Source: Hymenobacter artigasi (GTDB taxonomy: Bacteria; Bacteroidota; Bacteroidia; Cytophagales; Hymenobacteraceae). Taken from it: a stretch of DNA of 64,000 nucleotides. Where the stretch lies: contig NZ_JAAVTK010000002.1 of NCBI RefSeq assembly GCF_012275535.1, positions 333,755-397,754 on the forward strand, in the 5' to 3' direction. Shown here in pieces: positions 52,091-60,899 of this stretch; the stretch's first letter is position 1; every line of letters begins with the position of its first letter. The translations under genes and the position numbers were made by a program. The notes under the pieces are model-generated. The model ran no database searches. It was not told the DNA's origin and saw only the letters and a program-made list of their open reading frames with translations.

Positions 52091-52486
52091 ATGCTCATCC
52101 CTGCCCTCCCCGACCTGCACACCGAAGCCGACATCATCCAGCTGGTTGATGCCTTTTACGCCCGCGTGGATGCTGACGACCTGCTGCGCCCCATTTTCCA
52201 CGACGTGGCGCGGGTAGACTGGCAGGCCCACCTGCCCAAGATGTACGATTTCTGGAGCAGCGTGCTGCTGGGCACGAGCCGCTACAAGGGGCGGCCCATG
52301 GCCCGGCACTTTCCGCTGCCCATTCAGGCGGCGCACTTCCAGCGGTGGCTGGCGCTGTTCAGCGCCACCGTCGATGCCCTCTTCATTGGCCCCAAAGCCG
52401 ACGAAGCCAAAACCAAAGCCCGCAACATCGGAGCCATGTTCGAGCACCGCATGGCGCCCAACCCGTTGTCGCTGCTTGGCGGCTAG
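52091..52486 (+). CDS. Group III truncated haemoglobin
   Basis: The 131-residue globin of the 2/2 fold contains DIIQLVDAFYARVDADDLLR, PIFHDVARVDWQAHLPKMYD, FWSSVLLGTSRYKGRPMARH and FPLPIQAAHFQRWLALFSAT, the group III signature with the proximal histidine. It binds haem and oxygen or NO and may help with nitrosative or low-oxygen stress. The start is the ATG at 52091. The DUF4126 gene converges on it, 4 bp apart. Confidence 0.94.
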   Translation: MLIPALPDLHTEADIIQLVDAFYARVDADDLLRPIFHDVARVDWQAHLPKMYDFWSSVLLGTSRYKGRPMARHFPLPIQAAHFQRWLALFSATVDALFIGPKADEAKTKARNIGAMFEHRMAPNPLSLLGG

Positions 52487-52490
52487 TGCT

Positions 52491-53018
52491 TTACAGAGGC
52501 TGCCATTCGCCGTGCGCCGGCCGCACCCCGCGCAATAGGGCCGTGCCACCGGCCAGCACCAGCGCATCCTCGCCCACGCCCACCAGCGCAACGGGCGTAT
52601 CCGTCTGCTTGCTGATGCCTGTGCGCAGCGCGTAGCTCACAAACGTGGCCGCCACGGCCGCCAGCCCACCCAGCATGCCGCCGCTCAGGGCGCTGCCGTG
52701 GCGCGATTTGTACCATGCCGCTCCCACCAGCGCCCCCGAGAGCAGCCGGCCCAGCAGCACTGGCGGAGCCGTGCGGTCGGGGGTACTGGGCAGCTTGTCC
52801 ATCACTAGCTCGCCGGCGGCCATCACCTTCAGCAGCTTTGCGGTACCGGGCTTTTGCAGAAACCGCAGTGGCGACTTTGCCAGGCCGCTATGCGGCTGCC
52901 GCGAGAGGTAGTGGCTCAGGAAAGCCGGCGCGCTCATGCTGCGCATGCCGGCGAGGGTGGCAAAGCCCATCACGGGCCAGAATTTAGCGGAGCGTTGGGG
53001 GCTGGTCGATTTTTTCAT
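52491..53018 (-). CDS. DUF4126-like membrane protein
   Basis: The 175-residue protein has about four hydrophobic segments: FWPVMGFATLAGMRSMSAPA (also the conserved G-x-R-S motif), LLGRLLSGALVGAAWYKSRH, LSGGMLGGLAAVAATFVSYA and LVLAGGTALLRGV. The glycine-rich helix pattern and the DKLPSTPDRTAPP loop are typical of DUF4126. The role is unknown. The start at 53018 gives a short basic N-terminus. The stop lies 4 bp from the haemoglobin gene's stop. Confidence 0.88.
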   Translation of the reverse strand: MKKSTSPQRSAKFWPVMGFATLAGMRSMSAPAFLSHYLSRQPHSGLAKSPLRFLQKPGTAKLLKVMAAGELVMDKLPSTPDRTAPPVLLGRLLSGALVGAAWYKSRHGSALSGGMLGGLAAVAATFVSYALRTGISKQTDTPVALVGVGEDALVLAGGTALLRGVRPAHGEWQPL

Positions 53019-53075
53019 GGTGCAGGAAAGTAGCGGTTCTTATAACGAAAATCAGCAGCATTGGGCTGGCTCAGG

Positions 53076-53121
53076 CACAAAAAAAGCGGCCGGCAATAAT
53101 TGCCGGCCGCTTTTTTTGTGC
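53076..53121. terminator. Strong terminator after sucB
   Basis: AAAAAAAGCGGCCGGCAA and its perfect complement around TAA. On the minus strand the T-run follows the stem, 19 bp after the sucB stop. It could also stop plus-strand transcripts. Confidence 0.95.
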
Positions 53122-53139
53122 CTGATACTTCGTTTTCGC

Positions 53140-54804
53140 CTACACGCCGAACATCATGCGGGTGGGGTCTTCGAGCAGCTCCTTCACGCGCACCAGGAAC
53201 GATACCGACTCGCGGCCGTCGATTATGCGGTGGTCGTAGCTCAGGGCCAGGTACATCATAGGGCGAATCACTACCTGGCCGTTTTCGGCGATGGGGCGCT
53301 GAATGATGTTGTGCATGCCCAGAATGGCCGATTGCGGCGCATTGATGATGGGCGTGCTGAGCATGGAGCCGAAAACGCCGCCGTTGGTGAGCGTGAACGT
53401 GCCGCCGGTCATCTGCTCGATGGTGAGCTTGTTGTCGCGGGCCAGGCCGGCCAGGCGCACCACTTCCTTCTCAATGCCCTCGAAGCTCAGCTGCTCAGCG
53501 TTGCGAATCACGGGCACCACCAGGCCTTTCGGGGCCGATACGGCAATGCTGATGTCGCAGAAGTCGTTGAACACGATGTCGGTGCCGTCAATCTGGGCAT
53601 TCACCGAAGGCCACTCCTGCAGGGCCACGCACACGGCCTTCGTGAAGAAGGACATGAAGCCAAGGCCTACGCCGTTCTTGGCCTTGAACTGGTCTTTGAA
53701 CTTGTTGCGCAGGTCCATGATGGGCTGCATGTTCACCTCGTTGAAGGTGGTGAGCATGGCCGTTTCGTTTTTCACCGTTACCAGGCGGCGGGCCACTGTT
53801 TTGCGCAGGTTGCTCATGCGCTCGCGGCGCACTTCGCGGCTGCCGCCGGCTGGTGCTGGGCTGCTGGTGCCTGGTGCCTGGGCTACTGCCGGAGCGACTT
53901 GGGGAGCGGGCGCAGCAGCAGGCTTGGCCTGGGCATTCTGCGCGTCTTCCTTCGTAATGCGGCCATCGCGGCCGGTCCCGGCTACATCGGCAGCGGCAAT
54001 GCCTTTCTCCCCGAGAATCTTGCCAGCGGCCGGCGAGGGCACGCCGGTAGCATAAGTAGCCGCGCCCCCAGCGGCCGGGGCCGAGGCCAGCGCCGCCACG
54101 GGAGCCGCCGCAGCAGCGGTAGCTGGAGCGGCGCCGTGAGGCACTTGTCCCCCACCGCCCTCAATGCGCGCAATCACGGCACCGATGCTAATGGTTTCGC
54201 CTTCCTTAACGGCGTGGCGCAGGATACCGGCCGCCTCGGCGGGCAGCTCAAACGTGGCCTTGTCCGATTCGAGCTCGGCAATAACTTCATCGCGGCTCAC
54301 CTGGGCCCCGTCCTCTTTCAGCCATTTGGCCACCGTTACCTCCGCAATGGATTCGCCCACGTTAGGGATTTTCATCTCTACCGAGCCAGCGCCAGCGGCG
54401 GGAGCCATCGGAGCCGCAGCGGCCGCGCCACCAGCGGGCGTGCCGCCGTAGCCGGCCTGGTCGCTGGCGGCCGGATTTTCTTCGCCTTTGTTGATGGGGT
54501 CGGCCGCCGGAGCGCTGGCAGCGGCCGGGGCGGGCGCAGTAGCGGCCGGGACTGGCGCGGCACCAGCGGCGGCACCATCCAATTCAGCAATCACGGTACC
54601 GATACCGATGGTTTCACCTTCGGCCACGCGGATTTTCAGGATGCCATCCGCCTCGGCAGGCAGCTCAAACGTGGCCTTGTCCGATTCTAGCTCGGCAATA
54701 ACCTCGTCGCGCTTCACGGCCTCGCCGTCTTTCTTGAGCCACTTGGCAATGGTGACTTCGGTGATGGATTCGCCAACGGCGGGAATTTTGATTTCGAGAG
54801 GCAT
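53140..54804 (-). CDS. sucB: 2-oxoglutarate dehydrogenase E2 (dihydrolipoyl succinyltransferase), two lipoyl domains
   Basis: The 554-residue E2 core transfers succinyl groups from lipoyl to CoA. It has two lipoyl domains (about 1-75 and 142-215), each with the lipoylated lysine in SDKATFE (Lys43, Lys182), joined by Ala/Pro linkers. A peripheral-subunit-binding domain follows (about 252-290, [20 protein letters not shown]), then the acyltransferase domain (325-554) ending [17 protein letters not shown] with the active-site histidine and aspartate. Typical bacterial SucB has one lipoyl domain and about 400 residues. It lies downstream of MNT/HEPN and sucA on the same strand. Confidence 0.96.
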   Translation of the reverse strand: MPLEIKIPAVGESITEVTIAKWLKKDGEAVKRDEVIAELESDKATFELPAEADGILKIRVAEGETIGIGTVIAELDGAAAGAAPVPAATAPAPAAASAPAADPINKGEENPAASDQAGYGGTPAGGAAAAAPMAPAAGAGSVEMKIPNVGESIAEVTVAKWLKEDGAQVSRDEVIAELESDKATFELPAEAAGILRHAVKEGETISIGAVIARIEGGGGQVPHGAAPATAAAAAPVAALASAPAAGGAATYATGVPSPAAGKILGEKGIAAADVAGTGRDGRITKEDAQNAQAKPAAAPAPQVAPAVAQAPGTSSPAPAGGSREVRRERMSNLRKTVARRLVTVKNETAMLTTFNEVNMQPIMDLRNKFKDQFKAKNGVGLGFMSFFTKAVCVALQEWPSVNAQIDGTDIVFNDFCDISIAVSAPKGLVVPVIRNAEQLSFEGIEKEVVRLAGLARDNKLTIEQMTGGTFTLTNGGVFGSMLSTPIINAPQSAILGMHNIIQRPIAENGQVVIRPMMYLALSYDHRIIDGRESVSFLVRVKELLEDPTRMMFGV

Positions 54805-54839
54805 GAGAATTAGGGAAAGAATTCGTCTTATCGAGTGAA

Positions 54840-55250
54840 TCAGATTAAAAAAGCCTGGGCAATGGGCCTTAGCTTATGACGGAAACCGTGGGCCATTGCC
54901 AGCAAATCGGCGGAGGTGTAGTCGGGCGCATCATCGGTTTCGTAGCGCAATTCAACGGCAAACTCATTAAGCGTAGCAGCATTGGCCAAGTCCTGACTAT
55001 TAAACTGCACAACACCAGCCTGCTGTAGCGGCCCCATCAACACGACCAGGCTGTGAATAAATGGAGCAGGAAGCACCGAGGCAACCAGCACTGCTTTCAA
55101 GTACTTTTCGACGGCTTGCTGGCAGTGAAAGCCTATGGTTTCATACAGATGCGGGCTACCCAGCACCAGCACACCAGCCGCCTCCATGTCGCGGTCAGCA
55201 GTTAGCAGCGACATGGCTACTCGTTTTTGTTGGGGAGTGCTAGGCTGCAT
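54840..55250 (-). CDS. HEPN domain protein (toxin-antitoxin partner candidate)
   Basis: The 136-residue all-helical protein starts at the ATG at 55250 and overlaps the MNT gene by 11 bp. Core: [20 protein letters not shown], with the Q-Q-A-V-E-K motif of HEPN, and [18 protein letters not shown] at the end. The R-x(4-6)-H RNase motif of toxic HEPN proteins is not clearly present, so catalytic activity is uncertain. In other systems an MNT partner AMPylates the HEPN protein. It lies 36 bp before sucB. An upstream in-frame start at 55277 is possible. Confidence 0.88.
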   Translation of the reverse strand: MQPSTPQQKRVAMSLLTADRDMEAAGVLVLGSPHLYETIGFHCQQAVEKYLKAVLVASVLPAPFIHSLVVLMGPLQQAGVVQFNSQDLANAATLNEFAVELRYETDDAPDYTSADLLAMAHGFRHKLRPIAQAFLI

Positions 55251-55560
55251 ATAATAGTCGTCCCTGCTGCTCGGCAATGGTTTCTACCGACTGAAAAACG
55301 CCGGCGGCCCGCTCCATCTCGGCCGGTGTACGGATAAGAATGTCCATGGCCGGCAACTGCGCGCCCCACAGCAGCGACCAGATGGCAACAGCCCGCTCCG
55401 ACCGCCTTACTTCCGCATCGCGCTTGATAATCAGCAAGTCCAAATCCGAATTTTCCGTGGGCGTGCCGTAGGCATACGAGCCGAACAGGATTATCCTGTC
55501 CGGCGCGTAGCCTTCGACAATGCGCTGCACCACAGCTTGGATTTGGGCTTCGGTTATCAT
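55240..55560 (-). CDS. MNT-type nucleotidyltransferase domain protein
   Basis: The 106-residue protein starts at the ATG at 55560. It has the minimal nucleotidyltransferase signature RIILFGSYAYGTPTENSDLD, with G-S-x(n)-D-x-D, then LLIIKRD and the third acidic residue in MDILI. It has no other domain. With the HEPN gene that overlaps it, it forms an MntA/HEPN-type pair; MNT proteins of this class are antitoxins that add AMP to the HEPN partner. It starts 79 bp past the sucA stop with a perfect inverted repeat between. Confidence 0.92.
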   Translation of the reverse strand: MITEAQIQAVVQRIVEGYAPDRIILFGSYAYGTPTENSDLDLLIIKRDAEVRRSERAVAIWSLLWGAQLPAMDILIRTPAEMERAAGVFQSVETIAEQQGRLLYAA

Positions 55561-55561
55561 A

Positions 55562-55634
55562 GTGCGGTAAGCTTTAGCTTGCCGTGAAACGTATCACGTA
55601 TTACCCTGAAACGGCAAGCTAAAGCTTACCGCAC
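55562..55634. repeat. Perfect 24-bp inverted repeat between sucA and MNT gene
   Basis: GTGCGGTAAGCTTTAGCTTG plus CCGT (55562-55585) and its exact complement (55611-55634) enclose a 25-bp loop. It fills the gap after the sucA stop (55639). No T-run follows on the minus strand, so readthrough from sucA into the MNT/HEPN pair and sucB could be only partly reduced. Confidence 0.92.
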
Positions 55635-55638
55635 CAGC

Positions 55639-58554
55639 CTAGTCCAGCTTTTTGGCGGCTTCGGCGGTGGCTTTGATGTTGCCATCGGCCACTGCTTCTT
55701 TGGGCTTGTCGAAGGCGCGGGCCACGAGGTCCTTTTGCTCCTTTACGTGGATTTTGTTGTAGCCGGTGGCCGGCGAGGCCGAGGGCTTGCGCGAAATCAC
55801 GTCTTCCAGCTCGCGGCGCATGTAGCGGAGCATGAAGTTCCAGTAGCCCATGTTTTCGGGCTCTTCCTGCACCCAGTAGATTTTGGCTTTGCCGTACTTG
55901 GCCAGCTCGGCATCCAGCTGCTTTTTGGGGAAGGGGTGCAGCTGCTCGAGTCGCACGATGGCCACGTCCTTGCGGTCGGAAGCGCGCTGCTCTTCCAGCA
56001 GGTCGTAGTACACCTTGCCCGAGCACAGCAGCACGCGCTTCACCTTTTTGGCTTCGGCAAAGTCATCGCCCAGCACCTCGCGGAAACGGCCGCCGGTGAA
56101 GTCCTCCAGCGGCGACACGCACAGCGGGTGGCGCAGCATCGACTTGGGCGACATTACCACCAGCGGCTTGCGGAAGCTCCACGTGAGCTGGCGGCGCAGG
56201 GCGTGGAAAAAGTTGGCCGGCGTGGTGATATTGGCCACCACGATGTTGTTCTCGGCTGCGAGCTGCAGGAAGCGCTCGGGGCGGGCGTTGGAGTGCTCCG
56301 GGCCCTGGCCTTCGTAGCCGTGGGGCAGCAGCATCACCAGGCCGTTCATGCGCTGCCACTTGCTCTCGGAGCTCACCACAAACTGGTCAATCATGGTTTG
56401 AGCACCGTTGGCGAAGTCGCCGAACTGCGCCTCCCACACCACCAGGGCCGTGGGGTTGGCCATGCCGTAGCCAAACTCGAAGCCCAGCACCGCGTACTCG
56501 CTCAGCAGCGAGTTGTAGATGCTCAGCTTCTGGTTTTCGCCTTCAATGTTGTTCAGCGAGTTGTACGGGGCCGAGGTTTCGGCATCGTGCAGCACCGCGT
56601 GGCGGTGTGAGAACGTGCCGCGCTGCACGTCCTGGCCGCTCACGCGCACAATGTGGTTTTCCGTCAGCAGCGAGCCGTAAGCCAGCAATTCGCCGGCGGC
56701 CCAGTTCAGGGTGCGGGTTTCGAAGAACATCTTGCGGCGCTCCTTCAGCAGGTTATCAATCTGCTTGATGGGCTTGAAGCCGTCGGGAATCGTGGTCAGG
56801 GCTTTGGCCACTTTCTCCACAATTTCGGCCGAAATGCCGGTTTCGGGCGACTGCTCAAAGTCCTCGGGCGTGCTGCGGCGCAGGCTGCGCCACTCGTTTT
56901 CCAGGGCCTGATACTTATAAGGCAGGGGGGCCTGCTTCACCAAATCGAGGCGGGCCTGCAGGGTGTCGCGGAACTCCTTGTCCATCTGGGCGGCCAGCTC
57001 GGCATCCACGTCGCCGCGGGTTACGAGCATGGTGTTGTACACCTCGCGCGGGTTCTGGTGCTTCGAGATAAGGTTGTAGAGCGTGGGCTGCGTGAATTTG
57101 GGCTCGTCGGATTCGTTGTGGCCGTGGCGGCGGTAGCACACCATGTCGATAAAGATGTCGGCGTGGAACTGCTGGCGGTACTCGGTGGCCAGCTGCACGG
57201 CAAATACCACGGCTTCCGGGTCGTCGCCGTTCACGTGCAGCACGGGCGCATCAATAATTTTAGCCAAATCCGTGGAGTAAATCGACGAACGGGCATCCTC
57301 AAAATCGGTCGTAAAACCAACCTGGTTGTTAATCACGAAATGGATGGTGCCGCCCGTTTTATAGCCTTCCAGCTGCGACATCTGCGTCAGCTCGTAGCCG
57401 ATGCCTTGGCCGGCCAGCGCCGCGTCGCCGTGGATGAGGATGGGCAGAATCTGGTGGTAGTCGCCGCCGTACTGGTGCTCAATTTTGGCGCGCACGAAGC
57501 CTTCCACCACCGGGTTTACTGCCTCCAGGTGCGAGGGGTTGGGGGCCAGCTTCAGGTTGACTTTCAGGCCGGTACTGGTTTCCACTTCCGACGAGTAGCC
57601 CATGTGGTACTTCACGTCGCCGTCGCCCATGGTCAGGTCGGGCACGGCGGTGCCTTCAAACTCCGAGAAAATCTGCTCGTACGTCTTGCCCATGATGTTG
57701 GCCAGCACGTTCAAGCGGCCGCGGTGGGCCATGCCAATCATCACTTCCTTCACGCCCAGCTCCGCGCCCTTGCCGATGATGGCATCCAGCGCGGGAATGG
57801 TGGTTTCGCCGCCTTCGAGCGAAAACCGCTTCTGCCCCAAAAACTTGGTATGCAGGAAGTTTTCGAACACCACGGCCTCGTTGAGCTTCTTCAGAATGCG
57901 CTTTTTGTATTCCGCGCCGGGGTTAAAGGCCAGCGAGTCGCGCTCCACTTTCTCGCGGAACCAGTCCAGCACCTGCGGGTCGCGGATGGACATGTACTCG
58001 AAGCCGATGGGGCCGGTATAAATCTTCTCCAGCGCGGCCACGATGTCGCGCAGCTTGGCTTGCCCGCCCAGGCCCAGCACTTCGCCGTTGCGAAAGGCCG
58101 TGTCGAGGTCAGCCTCGCTCAAGCCGAAATCGGCGAGGTCGAGGCGGGGCTTGCGGTCCTTACGCTCGCGCACCGGGTTGGTCTTGGCGCGCAGGTGGCC
58201 CCGGCTGCGGAAAGCATGGATGAGGTTGCGCACAGCCGTTTCCTTATCGGAGGCGGGTGCGCCGCTGGCCAGACCGGGCGCGTTATTGGTCGAGGCCAAC
58301 GTGTTGAGCACCCCGTAGTCGTCGGGCTGCGGGCGCGGGCCGGGGGCAGGCGAAGCCGTAGTGGTCAGCGCGCTGCCGTTGACGGCCGCGCCGGGCACCA
58401 AGGGGGCACCTTCGGGAAACTGCTGCGAGAAGTCAAACCCTTCAAAAAACTTGCGCCAGCCGAAATCCACCGACTCCGGGTTCTGCTGGTACGCCTGATA
58501 CAGGGTTTCGATGGCCACCGCGTCGGCGTTGGCGAGATAGGAATAAGAGTCCAT
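55639..58554 (-). CDS. sucA: 2-oxoglutarate dehydrogenase E1 component
   Basis: The 971-residue ThDP enzyme decarboxylates 2-oxoglutarate and succinylates the E2 lipoyl group. It starts MDSYSYLANADAVAIETLYQ, with the E1 N-terminal segment (QNPESVDFGWRKFFEGF), then FEYMSIRDPQVLDWFREKVE. GMAHRGRLNVLANIMGK and IHGDAALAGQGIGYE belong to the ThDP core. RRHGHNESDEPKFTQP and the C-terminal KIYWVQEEPENMGYWNFM are also conserved. An additional Pro/Ala linker (about 55-95) follows the N-terminal helices. It is first in the minus-strand order sucA-MNT-HEPN-sucB. Confidence 0.98.
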   Translation of the reverse strand: MDSYSYLANADAVAIETLYQAYQQNPESVDFGWRKFFEGFDFSQQFPEGAPLVPGAAVNGSALTTTASPAPGPRPQPDDYGVLNTLASTNNAPGLASGAPASDKETAVRNLIHAFRSRGHLRAKTNPVRERKDRKPRLDLADFGLSEADLDTAFRNGEVLGLGGQAKLRDIVAALEKIYTGPIGFEYMSIRDPQVLDWFREKVERDSLAFNPGAEYKKRILKKLNEAVVFENFLHTKFLGQKRFSLEGGETTIPALDAIIGKGAELGVKEVMIGMAHRGRLNVLANIMGKTYEQIFSEFEGTAVPDLTMGDGDVKYHMGYSSEVETSTGLKVNLKLAPNPSHLEAVNPVVEGFVRAKIEHQYGGDYHQILPILIHGDAALAGQGIGYELTQMSQLEGYKTGGTIHFVINNQVGFTTDFEDARSSIYSTDLAKIIDAPVLHVNGDDPEAVVFAVQLATEYRQQFHADIFIDMVCYRRHGHNESDEPKFTQPTLYNLISKHQNPREVYNTMLVTRGDVDAELAAQMDKEFRDTLQARLDLVKQAPLPYKYQALENEWRSLRRSTPEDFEQSPETGISAEIVEKVAKALTTIPDGFKPIKQIDNLLKERRKMFFETRTLNWAAGELLAYGSLLTENHIVRVSGQDVQRGTFSHRHAVLHDAETSAPYNSLNNIEGENQKLSIYNSLLSEYAVLGFEFGYGMANPTALVVWEAQFGDFANGAQTMIDQFVVSSESKWQRMNGLVMLLPHGYEGQGPEHSNARPERFLQLAAENNIVVANITTPANFFHALRRQLTWSFRKPLVVMSPKSMLRHPLCVSPLEDFTGGRFREVLGDDFAEAKKVKRVLLCSGKVYYDLLEEQRASDRKDVAIVRLEQLHPFPKKQLDAELAKYGKAKIYWVQEEPENMGYWNFMLRYMRRELEDVISRKPSASPATGYNKIHVKEQKDLVARAFDKPKEAVADGNIKATAEAAKKLD

Positions 58555-58988
58555 TGGGAATTCAGCTTAGGTAAGGCCCTGTAAAAGTAAGATGCTTATG
58601 ACACAGGTAAAAACCTGTATGCGGCTATACAAATTTCCGTAATAGTCAACAACATACACTCACCCTCATTAGCCTGCACGGTGACTTGGCTTGTCAATTT
58701 ATCGAAAAATGCCAGGATGACGGGTTTTAATTTCTACGTGGGCCCTTCTGGTGCAGGTGTGCTCAGCCCAAAAACCAGGGTCCAACGGGTGATAAAAGGA
58801 GCCCTGATTTATATTAACTTTTTTCTATATAATACCCTCACGTACCGTCAGGCTATTATCGAATTGCACATTCAGATTTACAAGAACTTATCTACTAATC
58901 AAACCGTTAATAATCTCCTGCCCATTTTTATAGCCCGGGCAGGGCCTATACCGCCGGGCGTTTTGGCGGGCGTACGAATACCATTTTA
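58555..58988. other. 434-bp gene-free stretch upstream of sucA and the 3D-domain gene
   Basis: AT-richer intergenic DNA between divergent genes. On the minus side TACTTTTA at 58581-58588 could be the -7 box of sucA. An open frame on the plus strand (58681-58989, 102 codons from GTG) exists but has no coding-like features and is not called. Nothing else is recognised. Confidence 0.6.
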
Positions 58989-59501
58989 ATGAATAATGTT
59001 AAGCTATTAGCCGACCTACTTATTGCTGCTGCGGCCCTGACTACGCCGCTTTTCCATAGCACACCCACTGCCGAAGCCAAAGGGCTTGAGGAGTTTCTGA
59101 TACCGCACCGCACCATGCTTAAACACGCCGTTAAGGCGAAAAAGCTGGTCACCCACGCTCTTACTTATACAGTAACGGCTACCGCCTACCAGGCCGTGCC
59201 CGGCCAAACGGATAGCGAGCCGTTTATCACGGCCGACAATTCCCGCATCAAACCACACTATGGGAGCAAAAAGCGCTGGATGGCCCTGTCGCGCGACTTG
59301 CTAAAACCATGGGGCGGCCCTTTCAAATTTGGCGATAAGGTGCGCGTACGCGGCATCTCGCCCAAACTCGACGGCGTGTACACCATTCATGATACCATGA
59401 ACCGCCGCCATCACCATTGCATGGATGTGCTGACCCACCCCAGTGAAAAATACGATATTTTTCAGAAGGGCGTGAAGATTCAGCCGCTTGCAATGATGTA
59501 A
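58989..59501 (+). CDS. Exported 3D-domain (RlpA/MltA-like) protein
   Basis: The 170-residue protein starts at the ATG at 58989 with an N-terminal hydrophobic segment LLADLLIAAAALTTPLF, signal-like. The 3D domain begins TYTVTATAYQAVPGQTDSEP. PFKFGDKVRVRGISPKLDGV and VYTIHDTMNRRHHHCMDVLT contain two of the conserved aspartates. The domain binds and can cleave peptidoglycan strands in lytic transglycosylases. Only one of the family's usual flanking LysM or other domains would be expected and none is visible. The start has no clear ribosome-binding site. Confidence 0.87.
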   Translation: MNNVKLLADLLIAAAALTTPLFHSTPTAEAKGLEEFLIPHRTMLKHAVKAKKLVTHALTYTVTATAYQAVPGQTDSEPFITADNSRIKPHYGSKKRWMALSRDLLKPWGGPFKFGDKVRVRGISPKLDGVYTIHDTMNRRHHHCMDVLTHPSEKYDIFQKGVKIQPLAMM

Positions 59502-59528
59502 AAACAACTATTGCTATTCTATAAAGGC

Positions 59529-59567
59529 ATAAAAAAAGCCGCACCCTTGTCAGGTGCGGCTTTTTTA
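59529..59567. terminator. Strong terminator between convergent genes
   Basis: AAAAAAAGCCGCACC and GGTGCGGCTTTTTT enclose CTTGTCA. T-runs occur on both strands, so it serves the 3D-domain gene and the convergent MRJP-like gene (stop 59593). Confidence 0.95.
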
Positions 59568-59592
59568 CGTTTTGAACAATTCGCCGACTGCC

Positions 59593-60765
59593 CTATTTCG
59601 GCATTGCCATTTTGAAGATGCGGAAGGGCTGGCGGGGCTGGCCCACGCCCTTGTTCCAGGTGGCCGTTTTATGGATGGCGGAGTTGGCCACGTACAGGTT
59701 GCCGTCGGCGGCGAAGCTGTAGGTATCGGGCCATTGCAGGCGCGAATCTTTGGCTACGGTTTCGATTTTGCCGGCGGGCGTGCGGCGCAATAGCGCACTT
59801 TGCTCGAAGGAAGTAATATAGACGTTGTTGGCGGCATCGATTTCGAGGCCGTCGGAGGCGGGGATTTCGCCCACGGTTTCAACTGCCTGGGCCACTTGGG
59901 CTTCGCTCAGGGCGGCATCGCGCAGGGCGGCGGTTTTGATGCGGTAGAGGGTGTGGCCGGTGAGCGGGCAGTAGTAGAGGTAGGTATTGTCGGTGCTCAG
60001 GGCAATGCCGTCGACATTGAACTGGGCGGGCTTGCCCTGCGGGTCGAGCATCGGGTGGCCTTCGGCTTTGATGACCAGGCCTTTCACGGCTTTGGTGGAA
60101 GGATGACTGGCCAGCAGACGGCGCGATTTCAGGGTTTTCAAATCGGTAACGACCAGTGCGCCGGTGCCTGATTCGGTGAGGTAGGCGTAGTTATTCTGAA
60201 GGTCGATGCGCACGTCGTTGAGGTAGGACTTGCGCGGGGCCACATCGGCCGGGAAAGGAATGGTGAGCAGCACCTGGCCGGTTTTGGGGTCAGTTTTCAC
60301 CAGTTTCGGGCCACCGGGCACGGTAAACTTCAGGCCGGGCGCGGCGGGGTCGAGAATCCAGACCATGCCCGATTTATCAGCAAACACGGTTTGGGGGCAA
60401 ATCCAGTGCTTGAGAGGTTCCGATTTCACGGAGTCGTTCCACATGCACCAGCTGGCATTGGGATACGGCGTGAGGGTGTTGTTGGGGCCCACTTTGGCAA
60501 TGGGGTACACGGGGTTGTAGTCCCAGCGCGGAAAGCAGGCGAATATTTCGCCGCCGGGGGCCACGGCCACGCCCACCATCTGCGGGTCGGTGAACTCGGC
60601 CACCACTTGCAGGGGCGAGTTGGTGGCGGCCGTATCGGCACTGGTGCTGGTGGCATCAGGGACTGAGCCGGTAGCGGCCGTGTCGGCCTTGCCGGATGGT
60701 GCTGAGCAGCCGGCCAGCAGCAGGCCGGCGGCCGCGTTTAGCAAGAGAAGCTTGGAAAAAGACAT
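59593..60765 (-). CDS. MRJP/L-dopachrome tautomerase-related lipoprotein (beta-propeller)
   Basis: The 390-residue protein starts at the ATG at 60765 with lipoprotein signal MSFSKLLLLNAAAGLLLAGC. After a Ser/Ala/Thr linker comes the six-bladed propeller of the MRJP family: VGVAVAPGGEIFACFPRWDY, KHWICPQTVFADKSGMVWIL and DVRIDLQNNYAYLTESGTGA. DGIALSTDNTYLYYCPLTGH and IPASDGLEIDAANNVYITSF are the last blades. Related proteins are sometimes annotated as gluconolactonase-like; catalytic activity is not established. It is probably attached to the inner leaflet of the outer membrane or to the periplasmic face. Confidence 0.92.
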   Translation of the reverse strand: MSFSKLLLLNAAAGLLLAGCSAPSGKADTAATGSVPDATSTSADTAATNSPLQVVAEFTDPQMVGVAVAPGGEIFACFPRWDYNPVYPIAKVGPNNTLTPYPNASWCMWNDSVKSEPLKHWICPQTVFADKSGMVWILDPAAPGLKFTVPGGPKLVKTDPKTGQVLLTIPFPADVAPRKSYLNDVRIDLQNNYAYLTESGTGALVVTDLKTLKSRRLLASHPSTKAVKGLVIKAEGHPMLDPQGKPAQFNVDGIALSTDNTYLYYCPLTGHTLYRIKTAALRDAALSEAQVAQAVETVGEIPASDGLEIDAANNVYITSFEQSALLRRTPAGKIETVAKDSRLQWPDTYSFAADGNLYVANSAIHKTATWNKGVGQPRQPFRIFKMAMPK

Positions 60766-60797
60766 GTTTCGCGGTGTTTGGGAGGGTAGGAAACGCA

Positions 60798-60835
60798 CAA
60801 AAAGAAACCCCAGCCGGAGTGGGCGGGGGTTTCTC
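60798..60835 (-). terminator. Terminator after the SHOCT-domain gene
   Basis: On the minus strand AGAAACCCC and GGGGTTTCT form the stem around a 14-nt loop and are followed by TTTTG. It is 65 bp past the SHOCT stop at 60900. Confidence 0.7.
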
Positions 60836-60899
60836 ATACGGCCGGCCGGCGCGCACGTTGGAGCAGACAAGGGTAAGCTCGCCCGTGACAGGCGCTGGC

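Noticed and set aside
56653..58584. 643-codon plus-strand open frame opposite sucA
   Set aside because: Antisense shadow of the E1 gene with no known motif and composition typical of reverse-frame translation.
58681..58989. 102-codon plus-strand open frame before the 3D-domain gene, with TAATG overlap
   Set aside because: The overlap looks like coupling, but the start is a GTG, the base composition is AT-rich like the promoter area, and there is no motif or signal. Kept as unproven.
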